In this document: piece after piece, positions 1 to 7,935 of the stretch
Layout: each line of letters starts with the position of its first letter
Numbering within the stretch: the stretch's first letter is position 1
NCBI RefSeq assembly: GCF_900099685.1
Contig: NZ_FNDW01000012.1
Span: forward strand, 80,054 to 144,053
Source of the DNA: Chryseobacterium taeanense
GTDB taxonomy: Bacteria > Bacteroidota > Bacteroidia > Flavobacteriales > Weeksellaceae
Length of the DNA: 64,000 nt
Direction: 5' to 3'
The notes under the pieces: model-generated
What the model saw: the letters and a program-made list of their open reading frames with translations, nothing else
Told to the model about the DNA's origin: nothing
The model's database searches: none
Program-made: the position numbers and the translations under genes

Positions 1-971
1 TCTTTTTCTTTTTTTATCTCAGCCGATTTCTTGTCAAGATAATCTGAAAGAAGGTTAATGTTTTTCAGGCGTTCAATATCTTCTTCAGTAAGAAATTTAA
101 ATGAATTGATATTAAAATAAATTGATTTTTTAATTCGCCTTGCATTGGTTTCAGAAATCACCTGAAGGTTCCTGATTTCCGTACTCAGCAAATCATAGGT
201 AGGAATCGTGGAAAATGTCCTGTCAAAATTATTAATTTTCGTTGTCAGAAGATTGATCTCTGCTATATTTCCTTCTAAATTATATTTCGGAATGCTCACC
301 CAGTCTCCCACCTTAAGGTTTTTTGAGGTTGCTACGTGAAGCCCGGTGACGAATCCTAAAATGGTATCCCTGAAAACCAATACCAAAACAGCTGTTATGG
401 CACCTAAACTTCCTACAATCGTTGTTCCTTTTATCCCAAAAATGACACAAATCCCGACAACAGAAAAGATAAAAATTCCCAAAATTTTCATCGTTTCCGA
501 TATCGCGTTCAACGCCATGATCTTATAATAATCCTGTTTAATAATCAGATAATTCCTGAAAGCAGTCAACCCTCTGTAAAGCATTCCGGCGAAAATCATT
601 ACCAAACCCAAATTTACTGACCTGATGATAAAACTCGTTGTTCTTTTCAGTGCACCGGCAAAAATAGATTCATGAATACTTCCAATCACTAAAAGGGCAA
701 GAATATGCGCAATAGAATTGGTAACTCTTGATGCGTAAATCGAATTGATGATAGGATATTTTTCTTTGTTATGAAAAATTCTGAAAACACTGTTAATAAT
801 TATTTTAAAGATAAAATCAAAAACCAGAAAAATAACGCAAAGCAAAAGAATTTTTACGATGATATGAAATACAAACTCCAGCCCGGAGGGAGCAATCTGG
901 TTTATATAACGGTAAAGAGGCTCACTCAATCCCTGTATAAGGTCTTTTGTTTCTTCTAGCTGGTCGTTCAT
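1..971 (-). CDS. Mechanosensitive ion channel (MscS family), 3' end cut by window edge
   Basis: About 323 residues are visible on the minus strand; the C-terminus lies beyond the left edge. The protein begins MNDQLEETKDLIQG and has several hydrophobic helices. These are followed by the MscS pore and upper-beta region, with a segment reading IVGSLGAITAVLVLVFRD and then GDWVSIP, which is typical of the family. It should be an inner-membrane channel that opens under membrane tension to release solutes. The visible architecture resembles the longer YbdG-like branch, but this cannot be settled without the C-terminus. The ATG at 971 is only 5 nt from a TAAATTTG box, so translation may start on a leaderless mRNA. 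Confidence 0.88.
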   Translation of the reverse strand, partial: MNDQLEETKDLIQGLSEPLYRYINQIAPSGLEFVFHIIVKILLLCVIFLVFDFIFKIIINSVFRIFHNKEKYPIINSIYASRVTNSIAHILALLVIGSIHESIFAGALKRTTSFIIRSVNLGLVMIFAGMLYRGLTAFRNYLIIKQDYYKIMALNAISETMKILGIFIFSVVGICVIFGIKGTTIVGSLGAITAVLVLVFRDTILGFVTGLHVATSKNLKVGDWVSIPKYNLEGNIAEINLLTTKINNFDRTFSTIPTYDLLSTEIRNLQVISETNARRIKKSIYFNINSFKFLTEEDIERLKNINLLSDYLDKKSAEIKKEK

Positions 972-976
972 TATAA

Positions 977-984
977 CAAATTTA
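977..984 (-). promoter_or_regulatory. -7 box TAAATTTG of the MscS gene
   Basis: Exact match to the Bacteroidetes TAnnTTTG consensus on the minus strand, 5 nt before the start codon. No well-placed TTG -33 element is visible. The short distance puts the expected transcription start at or next to the ATG. Confidence 0.55.
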
Positions 985-1205
985 GACAAAAAATAAGAAT
1001 GATTTCACACAACTTCATGCATCAATTTTCATCCCAAAGACAAAATTATGATAAATATTTAATGAAAAATTCTAATGTAATTTTAAAAATATTAAATCAT
1101 TTCAAACATCGATAAATAAATAGAAAATTCACTATCAAAAATCAATATTAATAAATTATTTTAAAAAAAATATTCATTTTTATGATTTTTTATATAATTA
1201 TTACT

Positions 1206-1213
1206 TAAATTTG
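1206..1213 (+). promoter_or_regulatory. -7 box TAAATTTG upstream of the lipoprotein gene
   Basis: Exact TAnnTTTG match 32 nt before the ATG at 1246, inside a very AT-rich intergenic stretch (972-1245) that shows nothing else. A matching -33 TTG is not evident. Confidence 0.5.
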
Positions 1214-1245
1214 ACATAAACTAAACAAATAAAAATCAATAACAT

Positions 1246-2427
1246 ATGAAAAAACACTATCTTTTTATTCTGCTTTGCATCTTTACACTTTTAACGAATT
1301 GTTCAGGAGGAGATGACCCTGCAGTAGTTTCCGAAAACACCACCACTGTAAAAACAGGAAAAATTACCGGAAAAGTAATGTCACAAAACGGAACCAAACC
1401 TATCGGGGGAGCTTCGGTTTTTACTTTTGATGACAAGTATAAAATCTATTATACAACATCAGACGCAGAAGGTAAGTTTACGCTTGATGCACCGGCTGGA
1501 AATCACACGATTTATATTCAGACGGGTAACGGAAGTAATTTCCGTACAGAAATTTCAGCGAACGTAAAAGATAACGAAACTTTAAATCTCGACGCAAGCC
1601 AGACCAAACTTAACCAAGTTGCAAAAATTGCTTACGTAAAAGGAACGTATGACAAAATAGAAGACATTATTCAGATTTTAGGATATACAGCTACGGAAAT
1701 CACCAATAACGACCTTGCCAATCTTACAACTATTTCGCAGTATGATATCATTTTCCTTAACTGCGGATCAAGAAATAACTACTCTGCAAACCCCACACTT
1801 TATTCTGCCATAGATGCCAATCTGGCAATTTTTGTTGCCAACGGAGGAAGTATCTATGCTTCAGACTGGGATGTTGCCTATTTGGTAGGCGGAACCACCA
1901 ACACCAATAACTGTTCTCTTCCAGGAGGATTTGTACCTGATTCAAAATTATGCTCTAAAAATATCGGAAATTCAGGAATGTTGGGCGCTACAGTAAACAA
2001 TGCAGGACTTACCACAGCTTTAGGATTCAACACCCTTAATATTGATTACGATTTAGGTTCTTGGCAAAAAATAATTAATTACGATCCGGCTTACTGGGAA
2101 GTTTTAGTAAAAGAAACTTCTTCAAATGACGCTTTAATGATAAGAACCAATCATTTCACAGCAACAGGTATTCCGGTTACTCCTATCGGAAACGCTCCGA
2201 ATACAACATTTGTAACAGTGTGTATCACACTTCCCGGAAATATCCAGATAAGTCTTTCGGTTCCACAGGCATTTGTTCCTTATCTGGTTGCCCTAGGCGC
2301 CACAGTAGGATCTTGCTCGGGAGCTTCAAACAGCGGTTATATTTATTATACCACATTCCACAATCATGCTACCGGAAACATAGGAAATGCCGCCGTAATT
2401 CTACAATATGTCATCTTAAACCTTTAA
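1246..2427 (+). CDS. Lipoprotein with carboxypeptidase-like regulatory domain
   Basis: 393 residues. It has a lipoprotein signal peptide with lipobox LTNC (Cys about 19), a disordered linker, and at about 38-118 a beta-sandwich of the carboxypeptidase-regulatory type (GKITGKVMSQNGTKPIGGA ... DAEGKFTLDAPAGNHTI). The rest begins KIAYVKGTYDKIEDIIQILGY and contains YDIIFLNCGS and VANGGSIYASDWD. This resembles a ThuA/glutamine-amidotransferase-like fold, but no catalytic set is claimed. It is probably anchored in the outer membrane. It stands alone, with its own promoter box and a strong terminator. Substrate and role are unknown. Confidence 0.75.
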   Translation: MKKHYLFILLCIFTLLTNCSGGDDPAVVSENTTTVKTGKITGKVMSQNGTKPIGGASVFTFDDKYKIYYTTSDAEGKFTLDAPAGNHTIYIQTGNGSNFRTEISANVKDNETLNLDASQTKLNQVAKIAYVKGTYDKIEDIIQILGYTATEITNNDLANLTTISQYDIIFLNCGSRNNYSANPTLYSAIDANLAIFVANGGSIYASDWDVAYLVGGTTNTNNCSLPGGFVPDSKLCSKNIGNSGMLGATVNNAGLTTALGFNTLNIDYDLGSWQKIINYDPAYWEVLVKETSSNDALMIRTNHFTATGIPVTPIGNAPNTTFVTVCITLPGNIQISLSVPQAFVPYLVALGATVGSCSGASNSGYIYYTTFHNHATGNIGNAAVILQYVILNL

Positions 2428-2450
2428 TAAAAACTTCATCTTAAACATGG

Positions 2451-2473
2451 AAGTGGCTTTTATAGAGCCACTT
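2451..2473 (+). terminator. Rho-independent terminator after the lipoprotein gene
   Basis: 8-bp stem AAGTGGCT / AGCCACTT with a 7-nt loop, followed directly by a run of T residues. Confidence 0.85.
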
Positions 2474-2503
2474 TTTTTTATATCTTTTCATTAAATAAAA
2501 AAA

Positions 2504-2995
2504 ATGGACTCAACCTTATTTAATATCCTCTGCCTTATTCTTTTATTTTTAGGAATACTAGGAACTTTTCTGCCTATTTTGCCCGGACTGCTGCTTAGCA
2601 TCTGCGGACTTTTAATTTATAAATTCGGGACGGATGCAGACTTACCAATATTGTACATCTGGGTATTTGTGATTCTTACGATTGCTTCGGTCGTATTAAA
2701 CTACGTGATTCCCGCTAAGACTAATCAGAAATACGGAGGAACACGCTGGGGAAGCATTGGCTCTATTGTCGGAACTATCGTAGGGATTTTCCTGCCCATT
2801 CCTTTAGGCTTTCTGGTAGGAATGTTCGCTGGTGTTTTTATAGGAGAACTTTTACACGATAGCAAAGATCTGAATAAAGCGCTGAAATCTACAAAAGGAG
2901 CTTTTATAGGCTTTATCTACGGAACAGGATTCAGCCTTGTGGTTGGTGTGGCAATGTTTTTGGTGGTAGTATTGAATATGCTTGCTATTATTTAA
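2504..2995 (+). CDS. DUF456 family small membrane protein
   Basis: 163 residues, almost entirely hydrophobic, with about five membrane segments. The N-terminal LGTFLPILPGLLLS hairpin, the central KTNQKYGGTRWGSIGS and the later GIFLPIPLGFLVG...GAFIGEL stretch fit the DUF456 family. It is an inner-membrane protein of unknown function. It starts 30 nt after a terminator and is followed 11 nt later by a lipoprotein gene, so the two may be cotranscribed. Confidence 0.82.
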   Translation: MDSTLFNILCLILLFLGILGTFLPILPGLLLSICGLLIYKFGTDADLPILYIWVFVILTIASVVLNYVIPAKTNQKYGGTRWGSIGSIVGTIVGIFLPIPLGFLVGMFAGVFIGELLHDSKDLNKALKSTKGAFIGFIYGTGFSLVVGVAMFLVVVLNMLAII

Positions 2996-3006
2996 AAAAT
3001 AAAGAT

Positions 3007-3486
3007 ATGCCATACAAAACCATTATATTAAGTTTAGGATTATTATCATTAATCCAATGTAACACACAAAAGGAAGCAAAAACTTCAACAAAAGATAAAG
3101 TGGAAAACTCAGCTAATGTTACAAAAAGCAGTCAGGAAGGATCTGTCATTTACTTTAATGAAGGAGAAAATAAATTCCTGGATGAATACCAGATGAACGT
3201 AACCTTCAAGCGTATTTCTGAAGACAGCCGATGTCCTAAAGATGTAAACTGCATTTGGGCAGGAGTCGCGGTTGCAGAAATAGAAGTAATGGGAACCACT
3301 ACAAGACCGGTGACATTATCTCTTGCCAATGAAGACAACAAAGGAAGAAATTATCACCGGTCGGCAGATTTTAACGGCTATAAAATTACTTTAATAGAGG
3401 TTAATCCGTATCCCGGGGTAACGCTTGGCACAAAAGCTCTTGAGGGGAAATACAAAATAGGAATTACTATCCAAAAAATACAGTGA
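3007..3486 (+). CDS. Putative lipoprotein with RCPxxVxCxWxG motif
   Basis: 159 residues. An N-terminal hydrophobic stretch ends at SLIQC, giving a lipobox with Cys about 19. The conserved core contains SRCPKDVNCIWAGVAVAEIEV, a motif I recognise from small Bacteroidetes lipoproteins of unknown function. The two Cys of that motif could form a disulfide. It follows the DUF456 gene by 11 nt and ends 2 nt before the convergent ung stop codon. Confidence 0.7.
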   Translation: MPYKTIILSLGLLSLIQCNTQKEAKTSTKDKVENSANVTKSSQEGSVIYFNEGENKFLDEYQMNVTFKRISEDSRCPKDVNCIWAGVAVAEIEVMGTTTRPVTLSLANEDNKGRNYHRSADFNGYKITLIEVNPYPGVTLGTKALEGKYKIGITIQKIQ

Positions 3487-3488
3487 TT

Positions 3489-4130
3489 TTACCATGCAAT
3501 AGGTTTCTTGCGTTTGGAAATAAGATATTCATTAATTTTTGAAAAAGGTTTGCTTCCGAAAAAACCTCTGTAAACAGAAAAAGGTGAAGGATGCGCAGAT
3601 TTTAAAATAAAATGTTTAGCCGGATTAATAAGTTCGGCTTTTTTTTGTGCAAAAGCACCCCATAATACAAATACAACATTCTCTTTTTTATCGGATATTT
3701 CTTTAATAATAAAATCCGTGAATTTTTCCCAGCCTAAATCTTTATGAGAGTTTGGCGAATGTGCACGTACTGTCAGCGTAGCATTCAACAATAAAACGCC
3801 CTGTTTTCCCCAGTCGTCCAGTTCTTTCGATTTTCTTTCTACACCCAGATCGTCTTTCAGCTCTATAAAAATATTCTTCAGTGAAGGTGGTGCAACAACC
3901 TGTTCGGAAACTGAAAAACACAAACCGTTCGCCTGATAATCATTATGATAAGGATCCTGACCAATAATCACCACTTCAACTTCATCAAACGGAGTTATTT
4001 CCAACGCTCTGAAAATCTGATTTTTTGGAGGAAAAACCTTTGTTGTTGCGTATTCCTGTTTAACCTTTTCCCAAAGCGTAGTAAAGTATTCGGTATTTTT
4101 TATGGGGGCTAATATTTCTGTCCAGGTCAT
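3489..4130 (-). CDS. ung: Uracil-DNA glycosylase
   Basis: 213 residues, normal for family 1 UDG. It removes uracil from DNA to start base-excision repair. Motif A is GQDPYHNDYQANGLCFS (catalytic Asp and the Tyr that excludes thymine). The LLLNATLTV segment is the family's LLLNxxLTV signature. The second active-site motif is HPSPFSVYRGFFG, with the catalytic His and the DNA-intercalation loop. ATG 4130 gives the usual N-terminus (MTWTEILAPI). It is convergent with the upstream lipoprotein gene. Confidence 0.97.
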   Translation of the reverse strand: MTWTEILAPIKNTEYFTTLWEKVKQEYATTKVFPPKNQIFRALEITPFDEVEVVIIGQDPYHNDYQANGLCFSVSEQVVAPPSLKNIFIELKDDLGVERKSKELDDWGKQGVLLLNATLTVRAHSPNSHKDLGWEKFTDFIIKEISDKKENVVFVLWGAFAQKKAELINPAKHFILKSAHPSPFSVYRGFFGSKPFSKINEYLISKRKKPIAW

Positions 4131-4609
4131 ATTATAATAGTTTATCTTATTTTATCTGAGCATACGCAGATCAAAATAACTGCCAGCTTCTTATAACATC
4201 AATGACTTTCTTTTATTGAAAAACTTTCATATAAAATTCAGTCAATATTTTTTCAAATATAGAAAATATATCCCGAAATACGCCTTCATGCTTAATCAAT
4301 AAAGTAACCATTAACAGTGGTATAAACAAGAAAATCACAGTGACTTTCATCAGCATTTTTCCGGTTAAAATTTTTATGATTTATTTTTTTAGTTAATATT
4401 TCAATCTAAAATAAATTTAAACTCAAACTCTGACCTCTTAAACCAAAAATTTCTCAATAATAATTAAAAATAATTAAAATTTATACAAATCAATAGTTTT
4501 TATAGATTTATATCATATTCAAAAATTATTATAAAATTAACATAATATCTACCTTTATATCATAAAAAAAAGAAAGATAAAATAAAATAACTATTAAATA
4601 TTTATCGAT
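4131..4609. other. Intergenic region between ung and yceI
   Basis: 479 bases of very AT-rich DNA between divergently transcribed genes. Apart from the possible 47-codon ORF at 4213-4356, the only feature is a near-match -7 box TACCTTTA at about 4551, which may serve the yceI operon. No repeat or stable hairpin was seen. Confidence 0.5.
4213..4356 (-). CDS. Possible small membrane protein, 47 aa
   Basis: An ATG-to-TAA frame encodes MLMKVTVIFLFIPLLMVTLL, then IKHEGVFRDIFSIFEKILTEFYMKVFQ. It has one hydrophobic helix followed by an amphipathic charged tail, like many small inner-membrane proteins. It lies alone in the ung / yceI gap. No promoter box or family is recognised. It could be chance in AT-rich DNA. 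Confidence 0.25.
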   Translation of the reverse strand: MLMKVTVIFLFIPLLMVTLLIKHEGVFRDIFSIFEKILTEFYMKVFQ

Positions 4610-5146
4610 ATGAAAACTTTAAGAATTTTCTTGAATGCTACAATCCTATGCGGAACATTATTTTTCTATCAAAATGCGGAAGCACAAAAAATCAATCAGA
4701 AAACTACTACTATTCTCGTTAACGGAACTTCTCCTTTACATGACTGGGAAATGAATTCTTCAGCCGCCACTTTTACAGGAACGGTGAACGGAAACAGCAT
4801 TTCCAACGCCACATTTACGATGCCGGTAAAAAACCTGAAAAGTAAAAAAGGAACCACCATGGATAATAAGGCATACGAAGCGTTAAAAGCAGCACAGTAT
4901 CCTACCATTTCTTTTACGGCTTCATCCATCAATATGGGTAAAAGCAATGTGACCGGCAAATTGACGATTGCAGGAGTTTCCAAAAACGTTTCATTTCCTG
5001 TAAATGTTGCCAAAAATGAAAACACTTATACCATCTACGGAACCGAAACAGTAAAACTTTCAGATTTTGGAATGAGCAGACCCGGATTTATGGGCATCAA
5101 AACTGGTGACGATGTGACTATAAAAGTGAATATTGTCGCACAATAA
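4610..5146 (+). CDS. YceI family periplasmic protein
   Basis: 178 residues. The signal peptide ends ...FFYQNAEAQ, then a lipocalin-like YceI beta-barrel: SPLHDWEMNSS near the start, PVKNLKSKKGTTMDNKAYEAL in the middle, and NVTGKLTIAGVSKNVSFPV. YceI proteins bind isoprenoid or other long lipophilic ligands in the periplasm; the ligand here is unknown. First gene of an apparent operon with a porin (32 nt away) and a second YceI-like protein. Confidence 0.88.
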   Translation: MKTLRIFLNATILCGTLFFYQNAEAQKINQKTTTILVNGTSPLHDWEMNSSAATFTGTVNGNSISNATFTMPVKNLKSKKGTTMDNKAYEALKAAQYPTISFTASSINMGKSNVTGKLTIAGVSKNVSFPVNVAKNENTYTIYGTETVKLSDFGMSRPGFMGIKTGDDVTIKVNIVAQ

Positions 5147-5178
5147 AACAATGAAATCAATATTAAAATCCAAGCATT

Positions 5179-6450
5179 ATGAAAACCAACTACATAAAAA
5201 CAGCATTACTAGGAACCGTTTTATTAGCCGGTACTGCACAGGCTCAACAGTTTCCACTAGATAACCTCAAACCAAGAGATCAAAGAGGAATTAATATTTT
5301 TGAAAATCCTAAAGATTCCGTAACAACATTTGAAAAACTCAAAGTAAGAATCGGCGGAGCGTTTGCCTTACAATTTCAAGGGCTTAAGCATGAAAGCGGC
5401 GCAGATCAATCCGTAGCGGCGACCCAGCTTTACGACATCGGAAATAACTTTAATTTACCTACAGCCAACCTCGATATTGATGTGGCATTATATGACGGTA
5501 TCAATTTACACTTAAGAACATTTTTATCTTCCCGTCACCACAATGAAACGTATGTAAAAGGCGGATACATTCAAATTGACAAGCTTGATTTTATCCAAAA
5601 AGATTTCTTGAGTGATTTTATGAAACATTCAACCATTAAGTTTGGTCATGACGAAATCAACTATGGTGATGTGCATTTCAGAAGAAGCGACAATGCCTAT
5701 ACCACACAAAACCCATTCGTGGGAAATTACCTGATGGACGCTTATGCCACAATGATTTTCGCAGAATACTACTACCGCAGAGATGGCTTTATCGGAATGG
5801 GAGGTATTACCAACGGAAGACTTAATCAGAATGCCAACGGCGGAACAAGCCCTTCTTTATATGGTAAGATAGGTTATGATAAACAACTGAATAGCGATCT
5901 CAGAGTACGTATTACAGGATCTGTCTATAACACAGCCAACACACAGAGACTTGACTTTTATGATGGTGACAGAGCCGGATCACGATACTATTATGTAATG
6001 GAAAATGCAGCAGCAACTTCTTCTGCAAATTTCAGATCAGGACAGGTAGTGCCGGACTTCAAAAATAAAGTTACCTCTTTCATGATTAACCCATTTGTAA
6101 GATACAAAGGTCTTGAATTCTTCGGAACTTTTGAAAGCGCTTCAGGAAGAAATTTAGCAGAAGTCGACAGAAGAACCTGGAACCAATATGTCGGAGAACT
6201 TATTTACCGCTTCGGAAATGATGATAATCTTTATGTTGGAGGAAGGTACAACAAGGTAAAAGGCGAACTTGCAACAGGGAACAAAGTAGACATCACCCGT
6301 TTCAACATCGGCGGAGGATGGTTTATGACCAAAAACATTCTCGCAAAAGCAGAATATGTGAATCAGAAATATGATGGCTACCCTACTTCAAGCATCCTTT
6401 ATGACGGCAAATTCAACGGATTTGTTCTGGAAGCAGCCATTTCTTTCTAA
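5179..6450 (+). CDS. Outer-membrane porin (phosphate-selective porin O/P-like)
   Basis: 423 residues with signal peptide MKTNYIKTALLGTVLLAGTAQAQ. Alternating beta-strands run throughout and the C-terminus ends ...VLEAAISF, the terminal aromatic typical of outer-membrane barrels. RIGGAFALQFQGLKHE near the start and GQVVPDFKNKVTSFMINPFV resemble the OprO/OprP-like group. It probably forms a channel. Its place between two YceI-like genes suggests a shared substrate, but that is inference. Confidence 0.78.
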   Translation: MKTNYIKTALLGTVLLAGTAQAQQFPLDNLKPRDQRGINIFENPKDSVTTFEKLKVRIGGAFALQFQGLKHESGADQSVAATQLYDIGNNFNLPTANLDIDVALYDGINLHLRTFLSSRHHNETYVKGGYIQIDKLDFIQKDFLSDFMKHSTIKFGHDEINYGDVHFRRSDNAYTTQNPFVGNYLMDAYATMIFAEYYYRRDGFIGMGGITNGRLNQNANGGTSPSLYGKIGYDKQLNSDLRVRITGSVYNTANTQRLDFYDGDRAGSRYYYVMENAAATSSANFRSGQVVPDFKNKVTSFMINPFVRYKGLEFFGTFESASGRNLAEVDRRTWNQYVGELIYRFGNDDNLYVGGRYNKVKGELATGNKVDITRFNIGGGWFMTKNILAKAEYVNQKYDGYPTSSILYDGKFNGFVLEAAISF

Positions 6451-6504
6451 ATGAAAAACCAACGTAAAAGTTTTATCTAAAACTTTTTAAAAACAACCTG
6501 AATT

Positions 6505-7011
6505 ATGAAAGCTTTTTTAACTGCCATTCCGTTTTTACTTGGAATATTCATGAATGCTCAGGAAAATTACGTTCAAATCAACGGAAGCACCAATATCAAT
6601 ACTTTTAAATGCACGAATAATACATTCAGAGCACCGGGAGGAAGCTTTATGATTAGCGAAAAAAACCTTCCAAATATCGCCTTAAAAGTTGACGATTTCG
6701 ACTGCCGCAACAGAATAATGACTTCTGATTTTCAGAAAACCCTTTCAGCAGAAGACCATCCTTATCTTCACGTAAAGTTTCTTTCTTTAGATAAAAGCAA
6801 AACGGTTTATAATGCACAGATCGAAGTGAAAATGATTGACAAAAGTAAGATATACAATGTTACTTTATGTCTGCAGAACGGGAAACTTACAGGTAAGAGA
6901 AGTGTAAAATTCAGTGATTTCGATATATTACCTCCAAAAAAGATGGGCGGGATGATCGTTGTAAAAGATGACCTCAATCTGGTGTTTGCACTTTCAGCAA
7001 ACCCGCAATGA
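6505..7011 (+). CDS. YceI-like secreted protein
   Basis: 168 residues with signal peptide MKAFLTAIPFLLGIFMNAQ. The pattern QINGSTNINTFKC ... DDFDCRNRIMTSDFQKTLSAEDHPYLHVKFLS resembles a divergent YceI domain (short strands, conserved 'HP.L...F'). Two Cys about 25 residues apart could form a disulfide. It is 54 nt after the porin and probably in the same operon, which ends at the hairpin at 7063-7090. The family call is tentative because the sequence is far from the first YceI protein. Confidence 0.6.
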   Translation: MKAFLTAIPFLLGIFMNAQENYVQINGSTNINTFKCTNNTFRAPGGSFMISEKNLPNIALKVDDFDCRNRIMTSDFQKTLSAEDHPYLHVKFLSLDKSKTVYNAQIEVKMIDKSKIYNVTLCLQNGKLTGKRSVKFSDFDILPPKKMGGMIVVKDDLNLVFALSANPQ

Positions 7012-7062
7012 TACAAAATTTCATTTTAGAGCAACATCAAGAAAATGCTTAGAGATTGATTG

Positions 7063-7090
7063 AGCCTGTGGTAGAATTCTACTGCAGGCT
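7063..7090. terminator. Bidirectional terminator
   Basis: Imperfect 14-bp palindrome AGCCTGTGGTAGAA / TTCTACTGCAGGCT (12 of 14 pairs) followed by TTTTGTT. It separates the porin operon from the convergent GNAT gene. Confidence 0.7.
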
Positions 7091-7107
7091 TTTGTTATAG
7101 AATTATA

Positions 7108-7611
7108 TTACTTTTTCAGGATGAAAGCCAGATTATCGGGGAAACCGTCATCTACAATATCATCTTTCAATATAAAATCGTGGCGTGTAAGAAGTTTTTT
7201 AGAATTTTCATTAAACCTGCTGGTAAAAGCAAAGATTTCATGAAGATTCAATTCATTAAATCCAAATTCGACTACAGCTTTTAAAGCTTCAGACATCAGC
7301 CCTTTACCGTGATAATCCGGCAACAGTTCATAACCGACTTCAGCTGTTTTTCGATCCTCGGAAAAATTCCAGAGACATATCGTACCAATGAGATTTAGGT
7401 GATCTTTTAAAGAAATGCCCCAATAGAATGTTTCGTTATTCCTGGTTTTTTCTTTAATTGTCAGGATAAACTGAAGCGCATCATAATTATTTTTCGGAGA
7501 ATTTCTTTTCACAAAACGATTAATCACTTCATTGCTTCTGATCCTTAAAATATCTTCAACGTGACTTTCGTTGATTTCTTTTAATTGTAGTCTCTCGGTT
7601 TCCAGTTTCAT
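7108..7611 (-). CDS. GNAT family N-acetyltransferase (RimJ/RimL-like)
   Basis: 167 residues. It begins MKLETERLQLKEI, the usual start of RimJ/RimL-type GNAT enzymes. Motifs include LIGTICLWNFSEDRKTAEVGYELLP and YHGKGLMSEALKAVVEFGF (acetyl-CoA pyrophosphate loop, Q/R-x-x-G-x-G/A variant HGKGL), then NLHEIFAFTSRFNENSKKLL. It transfers acetyl from acetyl-CoA to an amine; the substrate is not predictable. The start codon is 4 nt after a TAAATTTG box. Confidence 0.9.
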   Translation of the reverse strand: MKLETERLQLKEINESHVEDILRIRSNEVINRFVKRNSPKNNYDALQFILTIKEKTRNNETFYWGISLKDHLNLIGTICLWNFSEDRKTAEVGYELLPDYHGKGLMSEALKAVVEFGFNELNLHEIFAFTSRFNENSKKLLTRHDFILKDDIVDDGFPDNLAFILKK

Positions 7612-7615
7612 ATTT

Positions 7616-7623
7616 CAAATTTA
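7616..7623 (-). promoter_or_regulatory. -7 box TAAATTTG of the GNAT gene
   Basis: Exact TAnnTTTG match, with 4 nt (AAAT) between the box and the ATG at 7611. Transcription would begin at or inside the start codon, so the mRNA may be leaderless. Confidence 0.55.
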
Positions 7624-7657
7624 CTAAAACTAAGTCTTGAGCTAAAAAGTTTTTAGA

Positions 7658-7852
7658 AACACATTAGAAAACTTTAAATATACAATCATTTCATTGTGAA
7701 TATCTTTTGCAACTTTTGCGGTTAATTCTGAAATTAGTTTAAACAAGTTTATATTGAAGATAATAAAGATCACATAGAAGAAAGTCAAAGATTTTCAAAA
7801 CTAATATATTGTTGTTTGCGGCAAAAATTTAACTTCAAATAACTAATGTGTT
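7658..7852. repeat. 195-bp intergenic element with 10-bp terminal inverted repeats
   Basis: AACACATTAG at 7658-7667 is perfectly inverted as CTAATGTGTT at 7843-7852. Inside, at 7702-7726, lies TCTTTTGCAACTTTTGCGGTTAA, which also appears in variant form at 47945-48078. Together these fill most of the 318-base gap between the GNAT gene and mutS2. It may be a small non-coding mobile or dispersed element; no coding capacity was seen. Confidence 0.4.
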
Positions 7853-7924
7853 AAAATTTTATGACTTTATAGGTTAAATAAAATCAAGCTGACTCATTTT
7901 CAAATTAAATTCACATTTTCTCAC

Positions 7925-7932
7925 TAAATTTG
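7925..7932 (+). promoter_or_regulatory. -7 box TAAATTTG of mutS2
   Basis: Exact TAnnTTTG match. Its last three bases are the TTG that would otherwise be read as the first in-frame start. The next in-frame start, GTG at 7936, is 3 nt after the box. Confidence 0.55.
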
Positions 7933-7935
7933 CAT

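Noticed and set aside
771..959. 62-codon plus-strand frame opposite the MscS gene
   Set aside because: Shadow of the N-terminal helices of the channel gene.
2220..2444. 74-codon plus-strand frame inside the 1246-2427 lipoprotein gene
   Set aside because: Runs in another frame of a well-supported gene and has basic, low-complexity composition typical of a shadow.
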